From the NCBI GenBank assembly GCA_017347465.1, contig AP021858.1, positions 1,506,472 to 1,570,471 of the forward strand: 64,000 bases of DNA, read 5' to 3'. The stretch's first letter is position 1, and each line of letters opens with the position of its first letter. Origin of the DNA: Candidatus Nitrosymbiomonas proteolyticus. GTDB lineage: Bacteria > Armatimonadota > Fimbriimonadia > Fimbriimonadales > Fimbriimonadaceae. The position numbers and the translations under genes were made by a program. Under the pieces are notes generated by a model. The model was not told the DNA's origin. It saw only the letters and a program-made list of their open reading frames with translations, and ran no database searches. Shown one piece after another: positions 1 through 8,063 of this stretch.

Positions 1-840
1 TCTGGCGGTATGGCGGCCGTCGACCCACGTTTCTTCAAACTCCACAACGTCCATGCCTTCCAGCAACCGGGGCAACTCGCCGAGTTCAAGAACGTACCGA
101 TCGGAAGAGGGCTTGCCGTGACGTTCGCGATGGAGCGTCGTGAAGGTCTCCCCCACGACGCTCGCCCCCATTTTGAGCGATTGGGGCAGGCTCCTCAGCA
201 GGTTGCGGTCGAGGAACCGCGCAAAGCAAACGAGATCGACGGGTTCTTCGAAGGCAGGGAGCCCGCCGGACAGATCCCACTGCACCCACCGCACGGAATC
301 GCTCCTTCGGTGGGCCGGGTCCAGTCCCGCGTCGAGTTGGCGATACCGCGCATCCAGGTCTGCGGCCCGTTCGAGGGCCTCGGGGAGCACGTCGAGTCCC
401 CAAACCCTCCATCCGCTTGCAGCCAGTAGCACTGCGTCCCTTCCACTTCCACAACCGAGATCGACCGCCCTACCTGGCGCCATTCGCGCCGCACAGCTTT
501 CGAGGAATTGCGAAGGCGACCACAGCCTTCCCACCGTTCTTCGCCCAGGGCGACCTTCGACGAGCGACGCCTGCCGTCCCATGCCCGCGAGAACCGTTTG
601 GGCCTCCTCGCTCCACGGCGGACACTCGATCACCTCGATCGAATGATCCGAAGACGGAAGTTCGTGCGTTCGGCTTGGGATCTCTGAGGATGGGATGCAA
701 GCGGAGTCGGCGAAGGGTTGGAGGTTCGCCAGTTCGGACGGTCGGGGGTCGAGAGCCCGAACCCGCGGGCACAAATGCGATCGCACATCCCCAGTTTGGC
801 GGAAACAGCGACGCATCGTTTTGGGGTTAGCTATTCTCAT
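1..840 (-). CDS. Rhodanese-like/class I SAM-dependent methyltransferase, 3' end cut by the window edge
   Basis: The minus-strand frame is open from about 840 to position 1 and runs off the left edge. A SAM-binding motif I (VDLGCGSGRDAVLLA) is encoded near 430-470, followed by an acidic motif (VWGLDVLPEAL), as in TehB-like class I methyltransferases. The roughly 100 codons before it read like a degenerate rhodanese domain (LDPRPSEL, then IPSSEIPSR..HELP) with no obvious catalytic Cys. Rhodanese-methyltransferase fusions are known. The start is unsure: ATG at 840 overlaps the ATG of the divergent gene, and a later GTG or TTG is possible. The substrate cannot be inferred. I am confident of the methyltransferase fold and less so of the rhodanese part. 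Confidence 0.7.
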   Translation of the reverse strand, partial: MRIANPKTMRRCFRQTGDVRSHLCPRVRALDPRPSELANLQPFADSACIPSSEIPSRTHELPSSDHSIEVIECPPWSEEAQTVLAGMGRQASLVEGRPGRRTVGRLWSPSQFLESCAARMAPGRAVDLGCGSGRDAVLLAASGWRVWGLDVLPEALERAADLDARYRQLDAGLDPAHRRSDSVRWVQWDLSGGLPAFEEPVDLVCFARFLDRNLLRSLPQSLKMGASVVGETFTTLHRERHGKPSSDRYVLELGELPRLLEGMDVVEFEETWVDGRHTAR

Positions 841-2743
841 GGTTTCGTTGCTTCTTGCGGTAGCCGCGTCGCTCCAGGCTCAACCACCGTCACTCGTTAT
901 GATCTCGTGGGACGGCGCGCCCGACTGGGTGATCGACCGGCTTGTGGAAGAAGGCCGGCTTCCGACTTTGGGGCGAATTCGGAAGGAGGGAGCCTGCGCG
1001 GAATACGTGGTCCCCAGCTTCCCCTCGAAAACCGCCGTCGGGCATTCGGCCGTGTTTACGGCGGCCTGGCCCGAGGTGAGCGGGATCGTGGGAAACTCGG
1101 TACCGGCGGGCACCGCGAGTCAGACTACGCTGACCGAGTCCCTCAGGGGGTTCGATTCGCGCGCGCTTACGGCTGAGCCGGTTTTTGTCACGGCAGCCAA
1201 GGCCGGGTTCCAGGTTGCCGTGCTTTCGGCGACTCAGTCCTACCCTGCGGAACCTCACCTCGCAGCGATTCGCGCCTCGGGGGCCGACCCCGGCAAGTTT
1301 TGGTCGCTGAGCGGGTTCGAAACCACCTTGGCCGGAAGAGCCATGTTGACCGAAAAGGACTTCGGGGCCCTTGCGGGCGAATGGCCAGGGATTTCGACCT
1401 CGCCTTCCTTCAAAGAAGCCGAGTTCGAGGTTGCCGGAACGAAGTTCTTTGCGCTCGCCTACGACGACCCTTCCGACCCCACAAAGGGCCTCGATACGGT
1501 CGCCATCCGGCAAGGCTCGCGGAGCGGCTCGGGGACCAGCGAAGCCAAGCTCAGGCCCTCAAGTGCGCGGGATGACTCAGGGTTCTGGAGCCGGCCGTTT
1601 CGGGTCGGGACCGGCGAGCGCTCCGGGGGCCTGGCGTTTCGCCTCTTTACGCTCAGCCCCGACGGAAGCCAGATCGAGCTGTACCGGTCCTCCGCCAACG
1701 CCCTCTTAGGAGCGGCCTCCGGAGCATCGAAAGCCTCGTACGAAGGGAGTTACCCCTGTTTCCACGACGACGCGTTTGGGAACTACAAGTCGGGGCTGTT
1801 CGGTCCGACGCTCGTCGAGGGAGGATCGGGCGAGGCGGAGCGCCGCATCGTCGAAATCGTGAGGCGAGATTGCGAACTCCTGTATGCGGGGACGCGTTGG
1901 GCATGGGAGAACCTGCGTCCTCGGCTGCTGACCCACTACACGCCGATGTCCGACAGCGCAGGTCACACCTGGATCGGCCTTCTCGATCCCGACCTGCCTG
2001 GGCATGACCCCGATCTGGCCGCCAAGATTTGGCCGCATTACATCAAGCTATTCCAACTCCAGGACGAATGGCTGGGGAAGGTCATCGACCTAGTGGGCAA
2101 CGATGCCGTCGTGGCCCTTTTCAGCGACCACGGAATGGAGGGGATCTCGAAGTACCTGAACGTTCAGGGAGTCCTCGAACAGGCGGGACTCGCGGCTCAG
2201 AGCGGCAGGAACATCGACCTCACGAAGACCCAGATCGCCTGCGCGGCATGGGAGGACTTTTCGCTCACGGTTAACCGGGCGGATCGCAAAGGCGGGATCG
2301 TTGCTCCCGGCGAGGTCGAGTCCGTCCTTACCCAGGCAACCGCGGCGCTTCTGAGCGTACGCGACCCGGAAACGAACCTTCCCGTGGTGACTTCCGTTTG
2401 GAGGGCGAGAGACGTTCCGGGGCTGGGGGTCTCGGGCGGAGCTTGCGGTGATCTTTACTTCGACCTCGCTCCGGGCTATTACCCTCGCAGGAGCTTCGGC
2501 GCGCCGGTCACGAAGGTGACGTCCGAATGGAGGGAGGGAGTCCACGGCTTTTATCCAGAACGAAGGAAGATGCACTCGATCCTGTATGTGAGGGGACCAG
2601 GGATTCGGCCGGGATTGGTAGGGCCCTCGCTCCGGCAGATCGACATCGTTCCGACCCTGTGCAGCGGCGTGGGTTTGCCGATCCCTCCTCAAGCGCAGGG
2701 CCATGCCGTTGGGCAGTTCTGGACTTCGAAAAGCCAGGGGTGA
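839..2743 (+). CDS. Secreted alkaline-phosphatase-superfamily phosphodiesterase/nucleotide pyrophosphatase
   Basis: Type I phosphodiesterase/nucleotide pyrophosphatase family, about 634 residues from the chosen start. The first metal ligand lies in MISWDGAP. The nucleophile region is PSFPSKTAVGHSA, with Thr as the likely nucleophile. Further metal ligands sit in DSAGHTW and FSDHGM, so the active site looks complete. The ATG at 839 gives a signal peptide (VSLLLAVAASLQAQ). Upstream in-frame starts would prepend a basic, non-membrane stretch and overlap the divergent gene. The protein probably hydrolyses phosphodiester or phosphate-ester substrates outside the cytoplasm; the substrate is unknown. 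The next gene follows within 8 nt. Confidence 0.8.
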   Translation: MVSLLLAVAASLQAQPPSLVMISWDGAPDWVIDRLVEEGRLPTLGRIRKEGACAEYVVPSFPSKTAVGHSAVFTAAWPEVSGIVGNSVPAGTASQTTLTESLRGFDSRALTAEPVFVTAAKAGFQVAVLSATQSYPAEPHLAAIRASGADPGKFWSLSGFETTLAGRAMLTEKDFGALAGEWPGISTSPSFKEAEFEVAGTKFFALAYDDPSDPTKGLDTVAIRQGSRSGSGTSEAKLRPSSARDDSGFWSRPFRVGTGERSGGLAFRLFTLSPDGSQIELYRSSANALLGAASGASKASYEGSYPCFHDDAFGNYKSGLFGPTLVEGGSGEAERRIVEIVRRDCELLYAGTRWAWENLRPRLLTHYTPMSDSAGHTWIGLLDPDLPGHDPDLAAKIWPHYIKLFQLQDEWLGKVIDLVGNDAVVALFSDHGMEGISKYLNVQGVLEQAGLAAQSGRNIDLTKTQIACAAWEDFSLTVNRADRKGGIVAPGEVESVLTQATAALLSVRDPETNLPVVTSVWRARDVPGLGVSGGACGDLYFDLAPGYYPRRSFGAPVTKVTSEWREGVHGFYPERRKMHSILYVRGPGIRPGLVGPSLRQIDIVPTLCSGVGLPIPPQAQGHAVGQFWTSKSQG

Positions 2744-2750
2744 ATGTCCC

Positions 2751-3344
2751 GTGAACCCAGTCCCTTCGAAGGATCGAGTTCTCAGGCTGTTCGTCGGGGC
2801 GTGGCCACCCAGCGAGGTCGTTGCCAAGTTGAGTGAAGTCAGATTCCTCGTTCCCGACCCAAGCCGGGCGCTGAGGTGGACCGAGCCGGAGAAGCTCCAT
2901 CTGACCCTTTGCTTTTTGGGCGCCTTAGACGAGGGGCGCGTGAGCCTTGTCGAGAGCGCGCTTCGCGAGTCCGCGCGTGAGTTCCCTCCGATCCGGGCGC
3001 GAGTTGCCCAAATCGGGGGCTTCCCCAGTGCCCTTCGGGCGCGCGTGGTGTGGGCCGGGGTCGATGCGGAGGGCGACGCGATTCGCCTCTTGGCGCAATC
3101 CCTCCGCATCCGGCTTCAGGAGCGGGAAATCGCGTTCGACCCGAAGCCGATTTCGCCCCACATCACGCTGGCCCGCGTCTCGCGCAACGGAAGAAGCCTT
3201 GGGCTCCGGTTGCCAGAAGGAAGCAAGACCGATTTCGGCTCCTGGACCCTCGGCATAATTCGACTCACTCAGAGCCTTCAGGGACGCGAGGGCTCCGAAT
3301 ACGAGTCCCTATTCGAGTTTCCGCTCACGGGGGCCGAGTCTTGA
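2751..3344 (+). CDS. thpR: RNA 2',3'-cyclic phosphodiesterase (LigT/ThpR family)
   Basis: 2H phosphoesterase of about 197 residues, the usual family size. Both catalytic HxTx motifs are present (HLTLCFLG and HITLARV). The family opens 2',3'-cyclic phosphates on RNA ends and was first described as a 2'-5' RNA ligase. GTG at 2751 was chosen as start: it lies 8 nt after the previous stop with a purine-rich AGGGG upstream, whereas an earlier ATG would lie inside the previous gene. The stop codon overlaps the TTG start of the next gene, so translation is probably coupled. Confidence 0.85.
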   Translation: MNPVPSKDRVLRLFVGAWPPSEVVAKLSEVRFLVPDPSRALRWTEPEKLHLTLCFLGALDEGRVSLVESALRESAREFPPIRARVAQIGGFPSALRARVVWAGVDAEGDAIRLLAQSLRIRLQEREIAFDPKPISPHITLARVSRNGRSLGLRLPEGSKTDFGSWTLGIIRLTQSLQGREGSEYESLFEFPLTGAES

Positions 3345-3817
3345 AGCGTCTCATCGCCGTCATCGGCCCCGGCTCGTGCTCCGAGGAAGAGTGGGGGAGG
3401 GCGTTCGACGTAGGAGCGGAGATCGCCCGCCGTGGACTCGGCGTTGTCTGCGGAGGGCTTGGAGGGGCGATGGAAGCGGCGTGCAGGGGGTGCTCCGAAT
3501 TCGGCGGAGAGTGTGTAGGGATCCTTCCGGGAACAGATCCGAGCGAAGGCAACGCTTACTTGAGCCTTGCGATCCCGACCGGAATGGGAGAGGGCCGAAA
3601 CGTGCTGGTCGTTCGGGCCGGCGCGGGCGCGGTCGCCGTCGGCGGGGAGTACGGGACGCTCTCGGAGATCGCTCTCGCGCTGAAGCTCGGCAAGCCAGTC
3701 GTGACTCTGGGCGGGTGGTCGCTCCAGCACCCATCCGGGCTCGGCGAGAGGCTGTTGCGAGCGGATTCGGCGGCTGAAGCGGTGGAGCTTCTGCTGGGCG
3801 CTCTCGAAGGCTCCTGA
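3341..3817 (+). CDS. TIGR00725-type LOG/DprA-like nucleotide-binding-fold protein
   Basis: About 158 residues with a Rossmann-like SLOG fold: VIGPGSC at the N-terminus, VCGGLGGAMEAACRG, and a GGEYGTLSE loop. This is the arrangement of the TIGR00725 and lysine-decarboxylase-like LOG families. LOG relatives cleave cytokinin ribotides, but the exact PGGxGT(x)2E signature is altered here, so the reaction is not assigned. TTG at 3341 overlaps the preceding TGA (TTGA). It is the only sensible start because earlier in-frame codons lie inside the previous gene. Confidence 0.75.
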   Translation: MKRLIAVIGPGSCSEEEWGRAFDVGAEIARRGLGVVCGGLGGAMEAACRGCSEFGGECVGILPGTDPSEGNAYLSLAIPTGMGEGRNVLVVRAGAGAVAVGGEYGTLSEIALALKLGKPVVTLGGWSLQHPSGLGERLLRADSAAEAVELLLGALEGS

Positions 3818-3839
3818 CAGTCCTACCGTCGGGAGCTTT
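3810..3839 (+). terminator. Possible hairpin terminator overlapping the stop codon
   Basis: GCTCC-T-GAC pairs with GTC-G-GGAGC around a 9-nt loop, followed by only TTTG. The stem spans the TGA of the preceding gene. The short T-run makes this a weak candidate. Confidence 0.3.
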
Positions 3840-3967
3840 GCCAGCCGAAGGAATTGCCTGTTTGAACCCAAGCACCGAAGAATACGGGTCCTCCGCCTGC
3901 CCGAAGACGGAAATTCCAAGGCAGGAGGTATCGCCCCAGCCAACGGGCGAAGGGGCGGACTAAGGCG

Positions 3968-4357
3968 ATGTACTTACTTTCACTGCATGAGGATCGGAGT
4001 CTGATCGAGGCCAGTCTGGGAGGGCGCGTCACCGCTGACGAGGTTTCCGTTCTGCTGGATGAGATCGATGAGATCGTCGACCAATTCGAGAGCCAGGGGT
4101 TTTCCTTGCTCATCGACCACTCTCTCGCCAAAACGATGGACCAACATGCTCGCGCCCAATTGGCCGACTTGAAGGACGCGTGCCTCAGCCGAGGGGCGAT
4201 GAAGATTGTGACGGTTGTTGCTTCAGATGAAGAGGTTGCGCGAAACGTAAACGAGCGGTTCCACTGGGCGATGGAAGGGAGGGAGCAGTACGTTCTCGAT
4301 TCTTCCCGCATCGAGTGGCCCGCGACGAAAATCGCCAGGACTTCGCTCGCAGCTTAA
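3968..4357 (+). CDS. STAS/SpoIIAA-like domain protein
   Basis: 129 residues forming one alternating beta/alpha domain: an N-terminal strand pair (MYLLSLHEDRSLIEASLGG), an acidic helix (DEVSVLLDEIDEIVDQF), then FSLLIDHSLA, and MKIVTVVASDEEVARNVNERF. This resembles SpoIIAA-like proteins of the STAS fold. No phosphorylatable Ser motif of anti-anti-sigma factors is evident, so a sigma-control role is not claimed. It appears monocistronic, with a 150-nt upstream gap and a strong terminator downstream. Confidence 0.6.
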   Translation: MYLLSLHEDRSLIEASLGGRVTADEVSVLLDEIDEIVDQFESQGFSLLIDHSLAKTMDQHARAQLADLKDACLSRGAMKIVTVVASDEEVARNVNERFHWAMEGREQYVLDSSRIEWPATKIARTSLAA

Positions 4358-4440
4358 GAGCGAAGCGCCTTTGCGAGTCCATTGGGGCTGCAGCCGGGCA
4401 ACAGACTGCCTGGACTGCGCCCGTTCCTCCCTGATCGAGG

Positions 4441-4485
4441 GCCGGCAGCACGACACCTGTGCGTGACTGCCGGCTTGCTTTTTTT
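4441..4485 (+). terminator. Intrinsic terminator
   Basis: An 8-bp stem GCCGGCAG/CTGCCGGC (4441-4448 with 4467-4474), with inner pairing CACG/CGTG, is followed by ttgc and seven T residues (4479-4485). It ends transcription of the STAS-like gene and insulates it from the convergent isomerase gene. Confidence 0.85.
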
Positions 4486-4504
4486 GGGTCCCGCCCCCAA
4501 ACGT

Positions 4505-5083
4505 TCAGTTCGCCTCTTCGATGTCGGTTTCGAGCCAGAAGGAGGGAAGCTCGTCCTCCTCGATTTCAGGCTTCTTGCGGACGTCGGGGTTCACAAACAC
4601 CGTGTCGTCCTCAGAACCGTCCCCGTGGAGGAGGGTCAGGATGCACTCCGGGCTTGCGGGGGAGTATTCATGGATGACTCCGGGTTCGAGCGTCATCCTT
4701 TCCCCAGCTTCGAGCGCGATCGGGTCGCCCGCCGTGGCCTCATAGATGTCCCCGTCGATCTTGACCGGGACCTTCGCGCCACTCGTCTGAACCGGGTCGC
4801 CGGGCCAGAGTTGGATCGCGAGCACCCCGTAACGACACAACAGCTCCTTTTTCAGGTGGGGTTCGAAGTGCGCCGGCACCACCATCCCCTCGCGGAGGTA
4901 AGCGAGGTCTTCGGCGTATTCGGGCTCCTGCACCTGCCGAAGCAAAACCAGTCCCCAGAGCTTGAGCCTCCCCAGGCCGAAGTCCGTGACGCGCCAGCGA
5001 GGCTCGGGCGGAAGCGCCCAGCCATGTTCTTCAAAGCATTGCGCCGCGCTCCGAACCAGCGCATTCACCTCGCTGCGCCTCAT
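4505..5083 (-). CDS. D-lyxose ketol-isomerase family (cupin)
   Basis: 192 residues matching the D-lyxose/D-mannose isomerase family (DUF1498). The typical N-terminus is present (MRRSEVNALVRSA), then WRVTDFGLG, the Mn-ligand region GMVVPAHFEPH, and a second cupin box (ERMTLEPGVIHEYSP). The family interconverts D-lyxose and D-xylulose, and often D-mannose and D-fructose, in the cytoplasm. It is somewhat shorter than the usual 220-230 residues. The gene is monocistronic, and TAGACT lies exactly 6 nt before the ATG, suggesting a leaderless transcript. Confidence 0.8.
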   Translation of the reverse strand: MRRSEVNALVRSAAQCFEEHGWALPPEPRWRVTDFGLGRLKLWGLVLLRQVQEPEYAEDLAYLREGMVVPAHFEPHLKKELLCRYGVLAIQLWPGDPVQTSGAKVPVKIDGDIYEATAGDPIALEAGERMTLEPGVIHEYSPASPECILTLLHGDGSEDDTVFVNPDVRKKPEIEEDELPSFWLETDIEEAN

Positions 5084-5089
5084 GCGAAG

Positions 5090-5095
5090 AGTCTA
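5090..5095 (-). promoter_or_regulatory. -10 element for a leaderless mRNA (D-lyxose isomerase)
   Basis: TAGACT ends 6 nt before the ATG at 5083, placing the start site at or next to the start codon. The same TAnnnT-N6/7-ATG layout recurs at seven other genes in this window. Confidence 0.55.
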
Positions 5096-5190
5096 ACGCG
5101 AACTGGCCCCTTTGGCGACCCAAGAATGCGCAATCGCGAGGCCCATCCTTCTTCGAGGCGGCGCGCGCCATCGGGTATCTTGACCTCGAC

Positions 5191-5266
5191 GCGGCTGTAG
5201 CTCAGTGGATAGAGCGCTTCCCTCCGGAGGAAGAAGTCGGGGGTTCGAATCCCTTCAGCCGCGCCA
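5191..5266 (+). tRNA. tRNA-Arg (anticodon CCG), CCA encoded
   Basis: The 7-bp acceptor stem GCGGCTG/CAGCCGC is complete. The D arm has GCTC/GAGC. The anticodon stem CTTCC/GGAAG holds a 7-nt loop CTCCGGA with anticodon CCG. The T arm carries GGTTCGAAT. Discriminator G and an encoded CCA (5264-5266) follow. Confidence 0.95.
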
Positions 5267-5286
5267 TTTTGTTGGTGTCCATACCG

Positions 5287-5325
5287 GACACATAGGTGAC
5301 AGATCGTTCCGGAGACATAGGTGTC
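5287..5325. repeat. Paired GACACATAGGTG/GAGACATAGGTG motif, possible IS481-type end remnant
   Basis: Two near-identical 12-mers sit about 24 bp apart, immediately 3' of the tRNA, around GACAGATCGTTCCGG. This wording resembles terminal sequences I associate with IS481-family elements, but no transposase frame remains and the match is from memory only. Confidence 0.3.
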
Positions 5326-5404
5326 CCTACCGGCGTCAGGGGCTGCTGCCCGAGGCTGCGTAACCCGACTGGGCCTGAGGGCAGATTCAGGGCCGGTTCG
5401 ACTT

Positions 5405-5449
5405 CCCCCTCTCCTCGCCGGGGGAGAGGGGGACCAAGGGGGTGAGGGG
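5405..5449. repeat. Single copy of the C-rich palindromic element, inverted
   Basis: This has the same layout as the tandem copies at 5764-6105 but in the opposite orientation (a G-rich run ending GGGGGTGAGGGG), with an internal CCCCCTCTCC/GGGGAGAGGGGG hairpin. Dispersed copies in both orientations suggest a REP- or MITE-like element. Confidence 0.55.
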
Positions 5450-5615
5450 TTCATTGGCTTGGGCATCGGCGAGAAGATGTCGCCCATTCAGGGCTCGATC
5501 CTGAGGGTGGCCCGAGTTCTGCTTCCCACCTCGGCCACCGGCCGCTGCACCCTTGGAATATTTTCCTCAGTCCTCTCCAGCGGGGCTCAGGGGAACCTGT
5601 TGTGGCTATCGGCCC

Positions 5616-5698
5616 TAGACATGGCGCTCCTACGGAGCTTGGGAAAAACCTGGTATGGGTTGTGACTATAGACATGGCGCTCCTACGGAGCTTGGGAA
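5616..5698. repeat. Two direct copies of a 30-bp motif, 53 bp apart
   Basis: The motif beginning TAGACATGGCGCTCCTACGG occurs at 5616-5645 and again at 5669-5698, essentially identical. It contains an AGCTCC-type inverted repeat (GCTCCTACGGAGC). No coding function is evident. Confidence 0.7.
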
Positions 5699-5763
5699 GC
5701 CGCTGCGAGGGGTCCGAACGCAAATCCCTCTGGTGACTGACAAGGTCTGGACTGGCGCGTGCA

Positions 5764-6105
5764 TCCCGGTCGGCTCTGCGAGTCAGACGCGGGCACCCCG
5801 GAGAGTTTCCCTCACCCCCTGGCCCCCTCTCCCTCGGACGGGCGAGGGGGGATTTCCTTCATTGTCCCGGTCGGCTCTACGAGTCGGACGCGGGCACCCG
5901 GCACCCGGATCCCTCACCCCCTGGCCCCCTCTCCCTCGGACGGGCGAGGGGGGATTTCCTTCATTGTCCCGGTGTCGTCTACGAGTCGGACGCGGGCACC
6001 CGGTACCTGGAGTCCCTCACCCCCTGGCCCCCTCTCCCTCGGACGGGCGAGGGGGAAATTCCCTCGTTTTTCCCGGCCTGCTCTGCGAGTCAGACCTGGG
6101 CACCC
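5764..6105. repeat. Tandem array of about 3.3 units, period 101-104 bp
   Basis: Units begin at 5764, 5865 and 5967, with a partial fourth at 6071-6105. Each starts TCCCGGTCGGCTCT, carries GAGTCGGACGCGGGCACCC, and then a strong palindrome (CCCCCTC.CCC/GGG.GAGGGGG around TCGGAC). Units 1 and 2 end in the same GATTTCCTTCATTG. The hairpin inside each unit resembles REP elements. These are not CRISPR repeats: the whole unit is conserved and there is no variable spacer. Confidence 0.8.
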
Positions 6106-6131
6106 GGCGCCAAACTGTATGTGTCCATACG

Positions 6132-8036
6132 CTATCGCTGCGAGGAACCTGACGGTAGGACACCCACGGCGAGGTGGCTGGGATTCGCGGCATCGAAATG
6201 CACCTTATGGGTCGCTTTCTGGAAGTCGCTGTCTTTGGCCTGATAGATGTTGAGGAACCGGTGCGGGTTGCGGTCGATCAGCGGGAACCATGAGCTATGC
6301 ACCTGCACCATGATCTTGTGGCCCTTTCGGAACGTGTGGAGGATGTCGGGCAGCACAAAGGAGACCTTTTCGACTCGGTTAGGGGTGAGCGGGGTCGGGT
6401 TCGACCAACTCGTGCGGTACTTCGCGCGCATCGGCTCGCCGCGGATCAGCATCTGGTATCCGCCCATGCGCACGCTCGTTCGAGGCGAATTGTTGGGCGC
6501 GTCGTTGGGATATACGTCGATCAGCTTGACGATGAAGTCGGCGTCGGTGCCCGTCGTCGAAATGAACAAAGTCGCGGTGAGGGGGCCTGCCAGCGTCGTG
6601 TCCTCCTCCAAGACCGGCGTCTCGAACGACAGCACGTCGGGCCGGTTCCACACGAACCGCTGATCCTCGATCATGTAGCTTCTTGGCATCCCCACGCTGA
6701 TCTCCGCTGAACAAGGCACGGGCCGATTGGGGTCGCTCATGTATTCGGCAAAGAGGTTTCTCGTGCTTGCGGCAGGAGGCGTGAGCGAAAGCAGTTCGCC
6801 CGCCCGCAGGTAAAGATTCTTCGACAGCGCCGCTTTCGGGGGCCAAGAATCGAACTCGAACCACTTGTCTGCGCCCACGTCGAACATCATCGCGTCGCTC
6901 AGTTCAAAGGTACCGGCGTCCTTGAGGAAGTGCCGGAAGAAAGGCATTTGCATCTTCTCCCGGAAGTCCTCGCCGGTGTTGGTTGTCCAGACGATATCGT
7001 GAAGGTTGTTGCCTGGACCGAAGTTCCACGAGCCGTGGTACCACGGTCCCATCACCAGGTGGTTGGTTGCGCCCGGGTTGTTGGATTCGATGGACCTGTA
7101 AATCGCGAGCGGGCCGAAGAGGTCCTCGGCGTCCCACCACCCGCCGACCGTCAGCACCGCCACCTTGCCGACCTGCTTGAGGTGTTGGGGGACGTTCTGC
7201 GCCTGCCAGTACGCGTCGTAATCGCCGTGCTCCATCCACTCGTTCCAGATTCGAATCTGGTCCCTGAGGTAGAGGCGGTTGGCGTTGGGCAGCGCGCCCA
7301 TTTCGAGGAAGAACCTGTAGCCGTCGGGCGTCCCGTGCTGGAAAACGCCTCGTCCATAGTCGGTGGTGGGTCCCTCGCGCTTCTTCCCAAACCCGGCAAT
7401 GAAGTTCATAGCGTGGGGAAGGAAGAACGCCCCGTTGTGGTGCATGTCGTCGCCGAGCCAGTTGTCGGCCATGGGCGCTTGCGGTGAGACGGCGCGCAGA
7501 GCGGGGTGCGGCTGGGTCAGAGTCTGCGCGGCGTAGTGGCCCGGGTAAGAAGTCCCGTAGACTCCGACCCTGCCGTTGTGGTTGGGCACGGTCTTGAGGA
7601 GGAATTCGATCGTGTCCCACGTGTCGGTGGATTCGTCCGTATCGAGGCCGCTCTTGGTGGGTTTGTAAGGCCGCATCCACTCGAAGTCCCCTTCCGACAT
7701 GTACCTGCCCCTAACGTCCTGGTACACGAAAATGAACTTCTCTTCCGCATATCCCGAAGTCGGTCCTAACGACCCCCTCATCTGATCCTTTTCGTAGGGC
7801 CTCACGCTGTAAGGGGTGCGCATCATCAGGAACGGGTAGCGCGCCGACTGCTCTTTGGGGGCATAGACGACCGTATAGAGCCTGACCCCGTCTCTCATGG
7901 GGATTTGGTAGTCGAAACGGTCGTAGTTCAAGCGCACATAAACCGCGCCTTGCGGGTGCGCCAACGCAGAGGCCAAGCTGAGAGCGACGATCGGGAGCGG
8001 AAGCGTCCAAGAGCGGATTCGGCCAGCGAGTCTCAT
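6132..8036 (-). CDS. Secreted CocE/NonD-family alpha/beta hydrolase (X-Pro dipeptidyl-peptidase-like, S15)
   Basis: 634 residues with a signal peptide (hydrophobic LPLPIVALSLASALA). The N-terminal S15 domain contains the nucleophile elbow GVYGTSYPG (Ser), preceded by VYQDVRGRYMSEG, and the conserved MGPWYHGSW segment with a probable catalytic His nearby. The C-terminal jelly-roll (XPP C-terminal domain) includes LAGPLTATLFIST and SVRMGGYQMLIRGE. The family includes cocaine esterase, glutaryl-7-ACA acylase and X-prolyl peptidases; the true substrate is unknown. It lies 27 nt downstream of the GNAT gene, probably in one transcript. The frame is intact across its full length. Confidence 0.82.
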   Translation of the reverse strand: MRLAGRIRSWTLPLPIVALSLASALAHPQGAVYVRLNYDRFDYQIPMRDGVRLYTVVYAPKEQSARYPFLMMRTPYSVRPYEKDQMRGSLGPTSGYAEEKFIFVYQDVRGRYMSEGDFEWMRPYKPTKSGLDTDESTDTWDTIEFLLKTVPNHNGRVGVYGTSYPGHYAAQTLTQPHPALRAVSPQAPMADNWLGDDMHHNGAFFLPHAMNFIAGFGKKREGPTTDYGRGVFQHGTPDGYRFFLEMGALPNANRLYLRDQIRIWNEWMEHGDYDAYWQAQNVPQHLKQVGKVAVLTVGGWWDAEDLFGPLAIYRSIESNNPGATNHLVMGPWYHGSWNFGPGNNLHDIVWTTNTGEDFREKMQMPFFRHFLKDAGTFELSDAMMFDVGADKWFEFDSWPPKAALSKNLYLRAGELLSLTPPAASTRNLFAEYMSDPNRPVPCSAEISVGMPRSYMIEDQRFVWNRPDVLSFETPVLEEDTTLAGPLTATLFISTTGTDADFIVKLIDVYPNDAPNNSPRTSVRMGGYQMLIRGEPMRAKYRTSWSNPTPLTPNRVEKVSFVLPDILHTFRKGHKIMVQVHSSWFPLIDRNPHRFLNIYQAKDSDFQKATHKVHFDAANPSHLAVGVLPSGSSQR

Positions 8037-8063
8037 GTTCGCTGCATTCGAGAAGTTCGGCCG

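Larger units (their letters stand above)
5267..6131. other. Gene-free, repeat-rich stretch behind tRNA-Arg
   Basis: No convincing coding region is present; the open frames here are low-complexity translations of repeats (for example LTPWPPLPRTGEGGF). It contains a possible insertion-sequence end remnant just after the tRNA, an inverted single copy of a C-rich palindrome (5405-5449), a direct repeat pair (5616-5698), and a tandem array of about 102-bp units (5764-6105). The position behind a tRNA gene is typical for accumulating mobile debris. Confidence 0.7.

Noticed and set aside
2090-3109. 339-codon minus-strand frame
   Set aside because: It lies antisense to the phosphodiesterase and thpR genes, has no domain, and its composition follows the opposite strand's codon bias.
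5764-6105. A second CRISPR array
   Set aside because: The entire 102-bp unit is conserved between copies and there are no variable spacers of constant size.
5655-6253. Pro/Ser/Arg-rich open frames in the tandem repeat region
   Set aside because: Low-complexity translations of the 102-bp repeats, without a ribosome-binding site or recognisable domain.
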